A stretch of DNA of 64,000 nucleotides from JACKAQ01 sp020634975 [NCBI: Calditrichia bacterium] (GTDB lineage Bacteria > Calditrichota > Calditrichia > RBG-13-44-9), in contig JACKAQ010000006.1 in assembly GCA_020634975.1 (NCBI GenBank), positions 73,486-137,485 of the forward strand, in the 5' to 3' direction. Positions within the stretch are counted from its first letter, which is position 1; each line of letters opens with the position of its first letter. Made by a program: the position numbers and the translations under genes. The notes under the pieces are model-generated. The model was not told the origin of the DNA and ran no database searches. It was given only the letters and a program-made list of their open reading frames with translations. Positions 56,030-64,000 of this stretch are shown piece after piece.

Positions 56030-56167
56030 AAATCATCTGTTTTATTGTGGTAAAAAAATCGGGAACGTGTAGCAAAAGTTAATAAATTATCTGTTGAGAC
56101 TGCCGGTCGGATGCTGTATATTTGCCAGCGCAATACGAAAAACACGCAAAAGCAAAGGAGTTGCTTG

Positions 56168-57040
56168 ATGATCGATTTACACATGCACAGCACATATTCC
56201 GACGGCAGCCAGACGCCCGAACAGTTGATTCTGGAAGCCAAAGCCAAAGGGCTTAGCGCCATCGCACTTACCGATCACGATACAATTGACGGTATTCCTG
56301 AATTTATGGCGTTGGGCGAAACCCATGGCATTACAACCGTGCCGGGTGTGGAAATCAGCGTGGACACCAAATTGCCCAACAACGGACACATGCACATTTT
56401 GGGATTGCTCGTCGATCCATATTCTGAATCGTTGAAAAACACCCTGAACTTTTTGTTGAAAGAGCGCAACGAACGCGCCCAGCGCATTATTCGCAAACTC
56501 ACGGAAAACGGGGTGGATATCACCATGCAGGAATTGCTCGACGAAGCCGGAGAAGGCGCAATTGGCAGACCGCATGTGGCAAAAATTCTGGTGCGCAAAG
56601 GCGTTGTCGGTTCGATTCAGGAAGCGTTCGACATCTGGCTTGCCAAAGGCAAACCCGCTTATATGGATAAAACCAAACTCGGCGAAAGCGATGCCATCAA
56701 AATGATTCACGATGCCGGCGGATTGGCCATTATGGCACATTCACACCTGATGCATTACGACACATTCGCAGAAGCACGCGATAAATTATTGGAACTAAAG
56801 GAATTGGGATTGGATGGTTTTGAGGTATTCTATTCCGGCATGCCGAAAGAATACACCGACGGTTTGTTGGCGCTCGCCGAATCGCACGGTTTCGCCATTT
56901 CCGGCGGCAGCGATTATCACGGCGATAACAAACCCGGCATCTTCATGGGCACCGGAAAAGACAATGATCTGAATATTCCGGACACTATCCTTGAACATCT
57001 CAAAACAGTTCAGCTCAAAAAAGAAGCACAGCTCGGTTAG
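56168..57040 (+). CDS. PHP-domain phosphoesterase (RNase AM / YciV-like)
   Basis: About 290 residues from ATG 56168, with AAAGGAG 6-7 nt upstream; a longer frame from 56111 lacks a ribosome site. PHP metal-binding motifs: LHMHSTYSDG, ALTDHDTIDG, PGVEISV, NNGHMHILGLLVD, GRPHVAKILV, MAHSHLMHYD and GGSDYHGD. Relatives hydrolyse 3',5'-nucleoside bisphosphates or trim RNA 5' ends. All predicted metal ligands are present. Confidence 0.92.
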   Translation: MIDLHMHSTYSDGSQTPEQLILEAKAKGLSAIALTDHDTIDGIPEFMALGETHGITTVPGVEISVDTKLPNNGHMHILGLLVDPYSESLKNTLNFLLKERNERAQRIIRKLTENGVDITMQELLDEAGEGAIGRPHVAKILVRKGVVGSIQEAFDIWLAKGKPAYMDKTKLGESDAIKMIHDAGGLAIMAHSHLMHYDTFAEARDKLLELKELGLDGFEVFYSGMPKEYTDGLLALAESHGFAISGGSDYHGDNKPGIFMGTGKDNDLNIPDTILEHLKTVQLKKEAQLG

Positions 57041-57738
57041 GTGAGTAGAGTCACAGACTTTCCGGCGGGTGTATATTACCTTTTTGCGCTATTTTTATAG
57101 GGGATGCCAAATCCCGTTGCAAATTATGACCTAACCCGGAGATATTGCCGGAAAAACAGCAACAACATTGGGTTTCAGTCTGAAAAAATGATCAAATTTG
57201 TTAAAGTTATGGGTGTAACCGCCGACTATAATAACTGTTTTATGGCAAAAGACTTTAGCAAAATGATCAGGGAAGATTTAGCGGTGGGAAGAAGTAACAA
57301 TCGTCCATTCATTTTGTCGATGAAATACCTCCCTTTTACAAACTCTCGGAAACGGATTTCCATTGATCAATCAGGATCAGATGATAGTTGATGTGGTATA
57401 ATTGTTAATTGTCATCAGGGTAGGTGTATATTACCTATAGTGAAAACTGGCGCAACCTTTTGGTGAATAGCTTCGGCTGTTTTCCGAACGGCATTGGCAA
57501 ATGTCGGTAATCGCCGGTTTTTAATGGATTTGCGTCGTATCTTTTCGGGGTGATCAGGTCGTTTGATCAATCCCCGATACATCATATGTAATGCCCCGTG
57601 CAGGTTTTTTAAAGCAGCCTGTAACTGACGGGGCGGAGCTTTAACCAAAACCCTTTTGAACACAAATTCCCGTAGATTAAATTTCCCCCAACAGTTAACA
57701 AAACAGTAATTTACCTAACACGGGAATGACTTTTTTAT
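57041..57738. other. Intergenic region with short repeats; no supported gene
   Basis: About 700 bp. GGTGTATATTACCT occurs at 57068-57081 and again at 57423-57436; its symmetric ends (AGGT...ACCT in the second copy) look like a site. Two frames are open, 57104-57391 (+) and 57415-57663 (-, GTG start, Lys/Arg-rich), but neither resembles a family I know or has a convincing ribosome site. They may be decay products. Confidence 0.4.
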
Positions 57739-59349
57739 ATGAACAACACATTTAAATTAGCAATCATTGGCAGCGGACGTTGGGGGATGAACCATATTCG
57801 CACAGCCAGCCGCCTTTTCGGCGAATCGTTGAAAACCGTTTGTGATGTCGATCCGGATCGTGCTGCAAAAGTGCGCGATGCCGCGCCAAAAGCAGCATTT
57901 GTGAACGATCCGCGCAGGATTCTCGAAGATCCTGAAATTACCGCCGTCATTATCAGCACGCCGGCAGAAACCCATTTTACGTTAGCCAAATCGGTGCTGG
58001 AAAGCGGCAAACATGCGTTGGTCGAAAAACCGATGGCGCTCTTTTCCCGCCAGGCCAAAGAGCTGGATGAACTGGCGCAGAAAAACAATCGCGTACTGAT
58101 GGTCGGGCATTTATTATTGTTCCATCCGGCGATTCGTAAAATCAAGGAATTGATCAACGATGGCACGCTCGGCAAACTGCAATACATTTATAGCAACCGG
58201 CTCAATCTGGGAACTGTTCGCAAGGAAGAGAACATTTTATGGTCATTTGCGCCGCATGATATTTCCGTGCTGCAATATTTTATCGGTGATGATCCGGTAG
58301 CCGTCGACGCCAAAGGCGGCGTTTTTCTGCAGCCCGGTATTCACGATGTTACCTTGACCACATTGACCTATCCCAATAATATTCAGGCACATATCCATGT
58401 CAGTTGGCTGCATCCCTTTAAAGAGCATCGCCTGGTAGTGATCGGCGATCGCAGCATGGTTGTGTTCGAGGATTCCCGCCAATCGGACAAACTGGTGCTT
58501 TATCCGAAAGGCATCGATTGGGTGAACGGCGAGCCGGTCAAGCGCGATGAAGATTTTCAGGTGATTGACTACGAAGCGCCGATGCCGCTGGATCTGGAGC
58601 AACTGCACTTCCGTGATTGCGTTGTCAACGGTGAACAGCCGCTAACCGACGGAAAAAATGCCGTTTCTGTGCTGGAAATTCTCGAAAAAGCCCAGAACGG
58701 ATTGGAGAAGCATGGCGCACCTGCGACCGCAAAACAGCCGGAAGCTGCAAAGCCTGCCGAAAAACTGCCTTACTTTGTGCACGATACCGCAATGGTAGAC
58801 AAAGGCTGCGAAATAGGGGAGGGCACAAAAATATGGCATTACAGCCATGTGCAAAGCGGCAGCAAACTTGGTAAAAAATGTGTTCTCGGACAGAATGTCA
58901 ACGTTGGGAACAACGTAACCATCGGTAATTTTGTGAAAATCCAGAACAATGTTTCTGTGTACGAAGGTGTGGAACTGGAAGACTATGTGTTCTGCGGACC
59001 CTCGATGGTGTTCACGAACGTACTCAATCCCCGCTGCGAATTTCCCCAGCGCGGCAGTGAGTTTTACCACAAAACTGTGGTAAAATACGGCGCGTCCATC
59101 GGCGCGAACGCAACCATTGTTTGCGGAACAACGCTCGGTAAATTTGCTTTTATCGGTGCCGGTGCGGTGGTTACCAAAGATGTTCCGGAATATGCCCTGA
59201 TGGTCGGCAATCCCGCCAAACAAATTGGCTGGATGTGTCGCTGCGGCACTCGTCTGAATCTTATTCACGATCATGCCAAATGCAGTAATTGCAACCGGGA
59301 GTATAAAGAAGCGTCGGGTAAAATCACCAATTTGACGGACAAGGATTAA
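57739..59349 (+). CDS. Fusion of Gfo/Idh/MocA dehydrogenase and left-handed beta-helix N-acetyltransferase
   Basis: 536 residues. Residues 1-330 are a Gfo/Idh/MocA oxidoreductase: [15 protein letters not shown] for [14 protein letters not shown], and [14 protein letters not shown]. An Ala/Pro/Lys linker (about 333-350) leads to a hexapeptide-repeat acyltransferase (352-500), ending in [10 protein letters not shown] then [11 protein letters not shown], a C-terminal Cys quartet seen in WbpD-type enzymes. These are the WbpB/WlbA and WbpD/WlbB steps of UDP-2,3-diacetamido-2,3-dideoxyglucuronate synthesis, and the WbpE-like aminotransferase is 1.5 kb downstream. Fused versions exist but are less common than separate genes. 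Substrate is inferred. Confidence 0.9.
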   Translation: MNNTFKLAIIGSGRWGMNHIRTASRLFGESLKTVCDVDPDRAAKVRDAAPKAAFVNDPRRILEDPEITAVIISTPAETHFTLAKSVLESGKHALVEKPMALFSRQAKELDELAQKNNRVLMVGHLLLFHPAIRKIKELINDGTLGKLQYIYSNRLNLGTVRKEENILWSFAPHDISVLQYFIGDDPVAVDAKGGVFLQPGIHDVTLTTLTYPNNIQAHIHVSWLHPFKEHRLVVIGDRSMVVFEDSRQSDKLVLYPKGIDWVNGEPVKRDEDFQVIDYEAPMPLDLEQLHFRDCVVNGEQPLTDGKNAVSVLEILEKAQNGLEKHGAPATAKQPEAAKPAEKLPYFVHDTAMVDKGCEIGEGTKIWHYSHVQSGSKLGKKCVLGQNVNVGNNVTIGNFVKIQNNVSVYEGVELEDYVFCGPSMVFTNVLNPRCEFPQRGSEFYHKTVVKYGASIGANATIVCGTTLGKFAFIGAGAVVTKDVPEYALMVGNPAKQIGWMCRCGTRLNLIHDHAKCSNCNREYKEASGKITNLTDKD

Positions 59350-59360
59350 CAGTTTTCACT

Positions 59361-59397
59361 AACCGCACGGGTGTGATCGTGTTGCGTCCGTGCGGTT
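59361..59397. repeat. Inverted repeat after the dehydrogenase-acetyltransferase gene
   Basis: AACCGCACGG (59361-59370) and CCGTGCGGTT (59388-59397) form a perfect 10-bp stem with a 17-nt loop. No T run follows, so it is a repeat or a rho-independent terminator only weakly. Confidence 0.7.
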
Positions 59398-59457
59398 GAC
59401 GCTCCGTATGGCTTAATCTCGAATTACCATTGAATTTATCAAATTGTAAACAAATAA

Positions 59458-59652
59458 ATGAGCAAATTACACCCCATCCAGATTGAGATTTACAAAAAAA
59501 TGACCCCTGAGCAGAAGCTTCGTATTGCCGGGCAAATGAATCTGGATGCCAGGAAACTAAAAGCCGCCTGGTTGCGAAAGATTCATCCGGACTGGAGTGA
59601 AGCAGACATCCAGGCTGAAGTCAAGAAAATTTTCATGTATGCACACACTTGA
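59458..59652 (+). CDS. Small protein paired with a nucleotidyltransferase (antitoxin-like)
   Basis: 64 residues, helical: IQIEIYKKMTPEQKLRIAGQ followed by DARKLKAAWLRKIHPDWSEA. This TPEQKL...KAAWLR...HPDWSE pattern is a small family I associate with a downstream nucleotidyltransferase in many genomes. Its last 14 bases overlap the start of the next gene, so the two are translationally coupled. Toxin-antitoxin role is inferred from size, overlap and partner; no experiment is known to me. Confidence 0.65.
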   Translation: MSKLHPIQIEIYKKMTPEQKLRIAGQMNLDARKLKAAWLRKIHPDWSEADIQAEVKKIFMYAHT

Positions 59653-60202
59653 ATTGTTCAACATTTTTCTTAAACCGCTCAATGCTGCAAAACTGCAATA
59701 CATGATAACCGGCGCAGCCGCTGCAATCATTTATGGCGAACCGCGAATGACGCATGATCTCGATTTGGTCCTGAACCTTAACCAGTCAATAATTCCAAAA
59801 TTTATACAACTGTTTTCCGATGACGAATTCTACGTACCACCGGTTGAAGTGCTAAAAGTTGAGTCTGGACGTAAACAACGCGGACATTTTAATGTGATCC
59901 ACATGGATACCGGACTCCGGGCAGATGTGTATCTGTTAGGCGAAGATTCATTTCATCAGTGGGCAATGCAACATCGGCAAACTGTTGAACTCGATGGAGA
60001 AACCATCTGGCTTGCACCGATTGAATATGTTATTATTCGTAAACTCGAATACTATCGCGAAGGCAATAGCCAGAAACACCTCGAAGATATCCGGAATATG
60101 CTAACCGTGTCGCAAGACAATATCGATAGCAACATTTTGAACGAATTTATTTCCAACCGCAAGCTAAATAGCGAGTGGGAAACCGTTTCCGCAAATAAAT
60201 GA
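59639..60202 (+). CDS. Nucleotidyltransferase-fold protein (toxin-like partner)
   Basis: 187 residues from ATG 59639, inside the end of the 64-residue gene. The core YMITGAAAAIIYGEPRMTHD then LDLVLNL has the nucleotidyltransferase Gly-x pattern and the DxD metal pair; TGLRADVYLL and IEYVIIRKLEYYREGNSQKH follow, as in DUF6036/AbiEii-type proteins. No nuclease domain or membrane segment. Active residues look intact. Relatives act as toxins or modify tRNA, but the role here is unproven. Confidence 0.7.
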   Translation: MHTLELFNIFLKPLNAAKLQYMITGAAAAIIYGEPRMTHDLDLVLNLNQSIIPKFIQLFSDDEFYVPPVEVLKVESGRKQRGHFNVIHMDTGLRADVYLLGEDSFHQWAMQHRQTVELDGETIWLAPIEYVIIRKLEYYREGNSQKHLEDIRNMLTVSQDNIDSNILNEFISNRKLNSEWETVSANK

Positions 60203-60253
60203 ACAAATAACAACTGGTTAACAGAATAACCGCGAATTATTCGTTGAAAGTAT

Positions 60254-60660
60254 ATAAGTTAAATGAGCACCGTGAGAAAATTGAGAAATAGATTAGCTTA
60301 TTATCAGAATCAACCTGTTATTTAATGGTGTGAGCCAGGTGAACACAGGACCTCACCCCAACCCCTCTCCTCAAAGGAGAGGGAGCAAGATTCGCAAATG
60401 TAAAAAATGTAAGGATTACTTCCCCTCTCCTTCAGGAGAGGGGACCGAGGGGGTGGTCGAATTTGTCTGCAATAAGAACACACTCGATTTCCGGTAAGAT
60501 TTCCCGGCTCAATACACGGTTCAATAAGTTAAATGAGCACGGAGACCCCTGCATGCGCAGGGGTGACAACAGTGTACAATAATAAATGTCTTGTCATTCC
60601 TGCGTATGCGCCAAAGGCGCTCCTTCGGAGCAGGAATCTTCTGATGAAACAGTAAATTTT
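60254..60660. repeat. Cluster of intergenic repeats
   Basis: The 646-bp gap 60203-60848 holds no gene. ATAAGTTAAATGAGCAC occurs at 60254-60270 and 60524-60540. Between them are two hairpins of the CCCCTCTCC...GGAGAGGG type (60362-60383, 60422-60443), a well-known dispersed repeat. ACCCCTGC-ATGC-GCAGGGGT (60545-60564) is a perfect hairpin, and a CATTCCTGCG...AGGAATCT element follows to about 60640. Confidence 0.7.
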
Positions 60661-60848
60661 TTAACTGTTTATATTCGGCCAGTAAGAAGTATTTCATCTT
60701 TCACCTTTTCAACTTCCTCAAACCAGTGATTTATTTATCCATTGATTCATTCAATACCGTTCGTGTAAATTATCTGCGTACCGTATTCAGCAACACAAAA
60801 ATACGGTAACACGATAACACAACATCACAACAACACTGGTATATTGAT

Positions 60849-61979
60849 ATGACAACTGCACTAAAAAACATTCAGTTTATCGATCTTGCCGCGCAGCAGG
60901 CGCGGATTCGTGAAAACCTCGACCGGCGGATTGCCGCTGTTCTGGATCACGGCAAATACATCATGGGACCGGAAATCAAAGAGCTGGAAAGCAAGCTGGC
61001 TGATTATGTTGGCGTACAGCATTGCATCAGCTGCGGCAACGGCACCGATGCCCTGCTGATGGGACTGATGGCCAATGAAGTCGGTCCCGGGGATGCGATT
61101 TTCACTACGCCCTTTACCTTTATCGCCACTGCCGAAGTGATTGCCCTGCTCGGTGCCCGCCCGGTATTTGTGGATATCGATCCGGTAACCTACAATATCG
61201 ATCCCAAAGCATTGGCAGCAGCTATTGAATGCTATGCATCGCCCCAAAGTGAGTTTAAACCCAAAGGCATCATCCCGGTGGACCTTTTCGGGCAGCCGGC
61301 CGATTACGATGAAATTAACGCGATTGCCAGACAATACGGAATGGCAGTCTGGCAGGATGCCGCGCAGTCTTTTGGCGCAACTTATAAAGGCAGCAAAACC
61401 TGCAGTCATGGCGATGTTGCCGGCACATCCTTCTTCCCGGCAAAACCGCTCGGTTGTTATGGGGACGGCGGCGCCATTTTTACCAATGACGACAGCATTG
61501 CTGAAAAACTCCGTTCCATCCGGGTTCACGGGCAGGGCGGACATAAATATGACAACGTTCGCATCGGTATCAACGGACGGATGGATACCATGCAGGCAGC
61601 CGTTGTGCTGGAAAAACTGACCATCTTTGATGAAGAAATTGAGTTGCGCGATGCGGTTGCCGAACGATACAACAAGGCGCTCGCCGGAAAATATGTTGTG
61701 CCGCAGGTAAAAGACGATCGCACCAGCGTATGGGCGCAATACTCCATCCTCAGCGATAACCGCGAAGCGGACATGGCAATGCTCAAAGAGAACGGCGTGC
61801 CCACGGCAGTGTATTATCCAAAACCGCTGCATTTGCAGGATGCCTTTGCCGGTCTCGGTTACAAACTCGGTGACTTCCCCGTAACCGAATCGGTTATGAC
61901 CCGCATCTTCAGCCTGCCCATGCATCCCTATCTGGATGCCGATACGCAGGATTACATCATCGAAGTACTCATGAAATAA
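60849..61979 (+). CDS. DegT/DnrJ/EryC1/StrS aminotransferase (WbpE-like)
   Basis: 376 residues. PLP-dependent sugar aminotransferase: IQFIDLAAQQARIRENLDRR, HGKYIMGPEIKELE, CGNGTDALLMGL, DAAQSFGATYKG and the PLP lysine in SFFPAKPLGCYGDGGA. It would convert the 3-keto sugar made by the dehydrogenase domain upstream to the 3-amino sugar. It resembles WbpE/WlbC. The intervening toxin-antitoxin-like pair and repeats separate it from its pathway partner; no AGGAGG is seen before the ATG. Confidence 0.9.
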   Translation: MTTALKNIQFIDLAAQQARIRENLDRRIAAVLDHGKYIMGPEIKELESKLADYVGVQHCISCGNGTDALLMGLMANEVGPGDAIFTTPFTFIATAEVIALLGARPVFVDIDPVTYNIDPKALAAAIECYASPQSEFKPKGIIPVDLFGQPADYDEINAIARQYGMAVWQDAAQSFGATYKGSKTCSHGDVAGTSFFPAKPLGCYGDGGAIFTNDDSIAEKLRSIRVHGQGGHKYDNVRIGINGRMDTMQAAVVLEKLTIFDEEIELRDAVAERYNKALAGKYVVPQVKDDRTSVWAQYSILSDNREADMAMLKENGVPTAVYYPKPLHLQDAFAGLGYKLGDFPVTESVMTRIFSLPMHPYLDADTQDYIIEVLMK

Positions 61980-61990
61980 GCTGTTCGTAG

Positions 61991-62033
61991 GGGCACGGCG
62001 ACTTGTCCTGAGCCTGTCGAAGGTGCCGTGCCC
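61991..62033. repeat. Intergenic inverted repeat downstream of the aminotransferase
   Basis: GGGCACGGC (61991-61999) pairs with GCCGTGCCC (62025-62033). The loop contains TTGTCCTGAGCCTGTCGAAG, a repeat motif widespread in intergenic DNA of unrelated bacteria. It starts 12 bp after the aminotransferase stop. Confidence 0.75.
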
Positions 62034-62107
62034 TCTTTAACAAAGTTGGGGACTATCTACCAAGGAGCAAGCACAATCGTTCCGCTGTTTCAAATAAACA
62101 ATTACCC

Positions 62108-62489
62108 ATGAAACTCGAAACCATAAAATCGACACTCACCGGATTACTCAAAGACCAGGCATATTTTGCCATTTTGTTTGGTTCAGTGGTAACACCCTAT
62201 TTCCGGATGATAGCGATATTGATCTGGCTGTTTTCTGAAAGAACCGCCGGAAAACATTGATATAAAATCGCCTTTATGAACAATTTGAGGCATTTTACCA
62301 CGCAAAGTCGATATTGTTATCCTGAACAGCAGCGATATTATTATTACCATGCAGGTGCTGCAAACTGGGGAACTTTGTTCAATATTGATCCTGAACGATA
62401 TTATAGTTTCGTGGTTCAAAACTTGCCGAGTATCCTGATTTTAAACGGAGCGGAAAGTAATCGAAGATCAACTAATGAAGGTTGAATAA
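62108..62489 (+). pseudogene. Decayed MntA-type nucleotidyltransferase
   Basis: From the ATG at 62108 the frame reads FAILFGSVVTPYFR and then needs a shift to give DDSDIDLAVF, reconstructing the MNT signature (GS...DxD). Later pieces appear in other frames: LKEPPENIDIKS, YEQFEAFYHAK, KVDIVILNSSDIIITMQVLQ and finally EDQLMKVE before a TAA. At least three frameshifts, so no functional protein. MntA is the antitoxin that AMPylates HepT. Confidence 0.8.
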
Positions 62490-62889
62490 ATGGTTGCAAC
62501 AGATGTTGTTTTATCAAACTTCAATCATTAACAATTGTCTGAATACTATTGAAACTGTAACCGAAATCAGGCAATAAGCTGGATGAAATGTTGATTCAGG
62601 ATGTCTTTGTGTTGAACCTTCAACGGGCTGTCCAGGCATGTATTGATATCGCTAATACATTATAGCACAAAGGGATGGCGGCTTCCGGCAACCTATCGGA
62701 ATCTTTAATACCCTGCATGAAAACAAGGTCATCAACAAGCAATTATCTTCGCAGATGATCAAAATGGTGGGATTCAGAAATATCGTATAGACTACCAGAC
62801 GCTGATATGTTAGCTAGGAATTTTGGAACACAATCTGGATGATTTTAAAACTTTCGGAAAGCAATTGTCAATTTCCTTATATAGAATAA
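62490..62889 (+). pseudogene. Decayed HepT-type HEPN toxin
   Basis: Directly abuts the MntA remnant. Fragments in different frames match the HepT (DUF86) pattern: SIINNCLNTIETVTE, QDVFVLNLQRAVQACIDIAN, then NTLHENKVINKQLSSQMIKM followed by VGFRNIV and a stop, and EHNLDDFKTFGKAIV. The catalytic R-x4-6-H region around RNIV is disrupted by a stop and lost bases. With the upstream remnant this is a dead HepT-MntA module. Confidence 0.75.
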
Positions 62890-62972
62890 AAGCCATCAAT
62901 CAACGGCTATTTATAAACAATATTGATCGTTGATTAAATATAGACCATGGTCAAAATTGAATACTACGACAC

Positions 62973-63014
62973 TAATTGCTAATTGATCCCGCCCAACAGC
63001 CATTGACAAAACAA
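62973..63014. repeat. Left copy of a flanking direct repeat
   Basis: TAATTGCTAATTGA (62973-62986) and TTGACAAAACAA (63003-63014). Both strings recur in the same order at the right end of the window (63979-63992 and 63989-64000), on the other side of the 245-residue gene. Confidence 0.6.
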
Positions 63015-63062
63015 AACGATAGGGAACAATCACACCGACGCAACTGTTCCCCGAATGACACA

Positions 63063-63800
63063 TTAACCGGCAACAACATCCTCGATAACCGTATCATTGA
63101 CAGAAACCGTTTCATTTTCCGGACCGGCGCTGCGCCGGCTGTTCCGCCGCAAAATGCGCTGGTCGAAAAAGTCCGTCACCCGCTGCGGCTCGCCGATCGA
63201 ATCAATCGCCAGGCTCAGCAGGTTTTTGGTCAACTGGTTGGTGAGGGCTTCCCGGTTGCCCCGGGTGGTTTGCTTCAGGTCCGATACCTTGCCGGACTTT
63301 TGCAACTGTTGTTCCCGTGCCGTAACAAACGCGTTTTGGAGCTGGGTAAACAGGTCAACAAACGCCTGTCCCAGCACATCCTTGTATTTATCCGACAGGT
63401 TCACGATGCGGGCCATCAGGTTCTCCGCATTGGCCAATGTGCAGCGGGTATATTCTGCCACGCCGCGCGGGAAAAATTCCCGGTATTCCGGCGATTGTTT
63501 GCCCCAGGTGCCCCGGATGATCCCTTCCTTCTGGCGGATCGCTTTGACAAAATTGGTTTTATTCACATCCTTGGTTAATGTCATGGCCTGCTTTTCGGTC
63601 AGGCGCACATCTTCGGTCTGGATCGCGTTAAAATACGCATCGTAAAACGTCTTGGTGGGTTCAATCAGCGGATCATACCGGCCGTCCGTGTTATTGGCTA
63701 TCATCCGCTGGATGTGATCTGCCGTAAAGCTTCGCAGCCGGTCGTCACTAATGATCCTGGCGTCAAACTGATTTTCAAAAAATCTGCTCAGGTCTATCAT
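63063..63800 (-). CDS. Unrecognised alpha-helical protein
   Basis: 245 residues, no signal or membrane segment, rich in charged helices: SRFFENQFDARIISDDRLRS, FTADHIQRMIANNTDGRYD, LTKDVNKTNFVKAIRQKEG and a basic QRILRRNSRRSAG near the end. AAGGAG lies 8 nt before the ATG, which decides the strand against two overlapping plus-strand open frames with poor codon patterns. I do not recognise a family. It lies between direct repeats and next to the dead toxin-antitoxin pair. Not a transposase by any motif I can see. Confidence 0.7.
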   Translation of the reverse strand: MIDLSRFFENQFDARIISDDRLRSFTADHIQRMIANNTDGRYDPLIEPTKTFYDAYFNAIQTEDVRLTEKQAMTLTKDVNKTNFVKAIRQKEGIIRGTWGKQSPEYREFFPRGVAEYTRCTLANAENLMARIVNLSDKYKDVLGQAFVDLFTQLQNAFVTAREQQLQKSGKVSDLKQTTRGNREALTNQLTKNLLSLAIDSIGEPQRVTDFFDQRILRRNSRRSAGPENETVSVNDTVIEDVVAG

Positions 63801-64000
63801 ATGCGTCTCTCCTTAGTTTGAATAGATACTATTGAATGAATTATCGATGTTTAAGAGATCGGACGCGAACAGAAAACTTTAGAAAAAAAATGTTTTTTCT
63901 TAAATTTCCCCCTTCGAAGGGGGACACAGGGGGATGTTTCTCAGGGTGATAAAAAGAAGATGTCTTTCACTTAATTGCTAATTGCTAATTGACAAAACAA
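63801..64000. repeat. Right-end intergenic repeats
   Basis: Holds AGAAAAAA...TTTTTTCT (about 63880-63900), a perfect 16-bp palindrome CCCCCTTCGAAGGGGG (63908-63923) followed by GACACAGGGGGATG as in dispersed repeats, and the right copy of TAATTGCTAATTGA/TTGACAAAACAA to the window end. No gene visible. Confidence 0.6.

Noticed and set aside
57104-57663. Two small open frames as genes
   Set aside because: No recognisable family, weak start context; kept only as part of the intergenic description.
60351-60459. CCCCTCTCC repeats as a CRISPR array
   Set aside because: Only two hairpin units, no regular spacers and no cas genes.
60861-61925. Long minus-strand frame opposite the WbpE-like gene
   Set aside because: The plus strand encodes a complete aminotransferase with a PLP lysine; the antisense frame shows no family motif.
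63097-63645. Plus-strand frames (also 62976-63578) opposite the unrecognised gene
   Set aside because: No ribosome site and poor residue pattern; the minus-strand gene has AAGGAG at 8-nt spacing.
1-64000. tRNA, rRNA, riboswitch or CRISPR
   Set aside because: None recognised on reading either strand; a covariance-model search would be decisive.

Overview
The window reads as a chromosomal segment of a Gram-negative FCB-group bacterium. Four secreted proteins end in a NYPNPFNP-type C-terminal sorting domain (Por/type IX-like, FlgD-Ig fold). A quinol-oxidising alternative complex III operon, a GWxTD protein, a DUF5683 protein and a split PntAA/PntAB/PntB transhydrogenase occur beside them. Together these suggest Calditrichota/KSB1-like bacteria, but this is inference from gene content, not a phylogeny. 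I see no rRNA, tRNA, CRISPR array, phage or intact insertion sequence.

Layout. (1) 1-4.8 kb: lipoate and 2-oxoacid dehydrogenase cluster (lpd partial, lipB, E2, lipA), with hairpin terminators after lpd and after lipA. (2) 5-8 kb: pntAA-pntAB-pntB, a proton-translocating NAD(P) transhydrogenase. (3) 8.2-15.9 kb: a membrane protein with a C-terminal cytochrome c domain, then actA-B-C-D-F of alternative complex III. actE is absent between actD and actF. (4) 15.9-25.5 kb: hydrolase-OsmC fusion; a small secreted cohesin-like protein with a sorting domain beside an M6 metalloprotease with a dockerin-like tail; and, convergent, a large predicted pseudokinase joined to a beta-helix. (5) 25.9-33.5 kb: housekeeping run (YciO/Sua5-like, RidA, lipid kinase, DUF5683, antiporter-like, FtsY, RimO, GWxTD). 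(6) 34.2-37.6 kb: a divergent DnaA-like protein that lacks most catalytic and DNA-contact signatures, a DUF3108 protein and an orphan NarL-type regulator. (7) 37.8-49.9 kb: large secreted proteins (S8 subtilisin, a frameshifted choice-of-anchor B protein, M14 carboxypeptidase) sharing C-terminal modules. (8) 50.4-57 kb: TPR lipoprotein, M23 peptidase with PEGA domain, HtrA, EVE, M28 peptidase, PHP phosphoesterase. (9) 57-64 kb: accessory region with nucleotide-sugar genes (a WbpB-WbpD-like fusion and a WbpE-like aminotransferase), a nucleotidyltransferase toxin-antitoxin-like pair inserted between them, dense intergenic repeats, a decayed MntA-HepT pair, and an unrecognised gene between direct repeats.

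How they fit together: the first three clusters serve central metabolism and respiration (dehydrogenase complexes, NADPH supply, quinol oxidation). The secreted proteases with sorting domains point to a protein-degrading, surface-active lifestyle. The last 7 kb look like a plastic locus where polysaccharide genes have taken up toxin-antitoxin-like modules and repeats. The observations most worth following are the degenerate DnaA homologue, the pseudokinase/beta-helix protein, the ActE-less complex III with its fused cytochrome, the adjacent cohesin-like/dockerin-like pair, and the nucleotidyltransferase modules at the right end.
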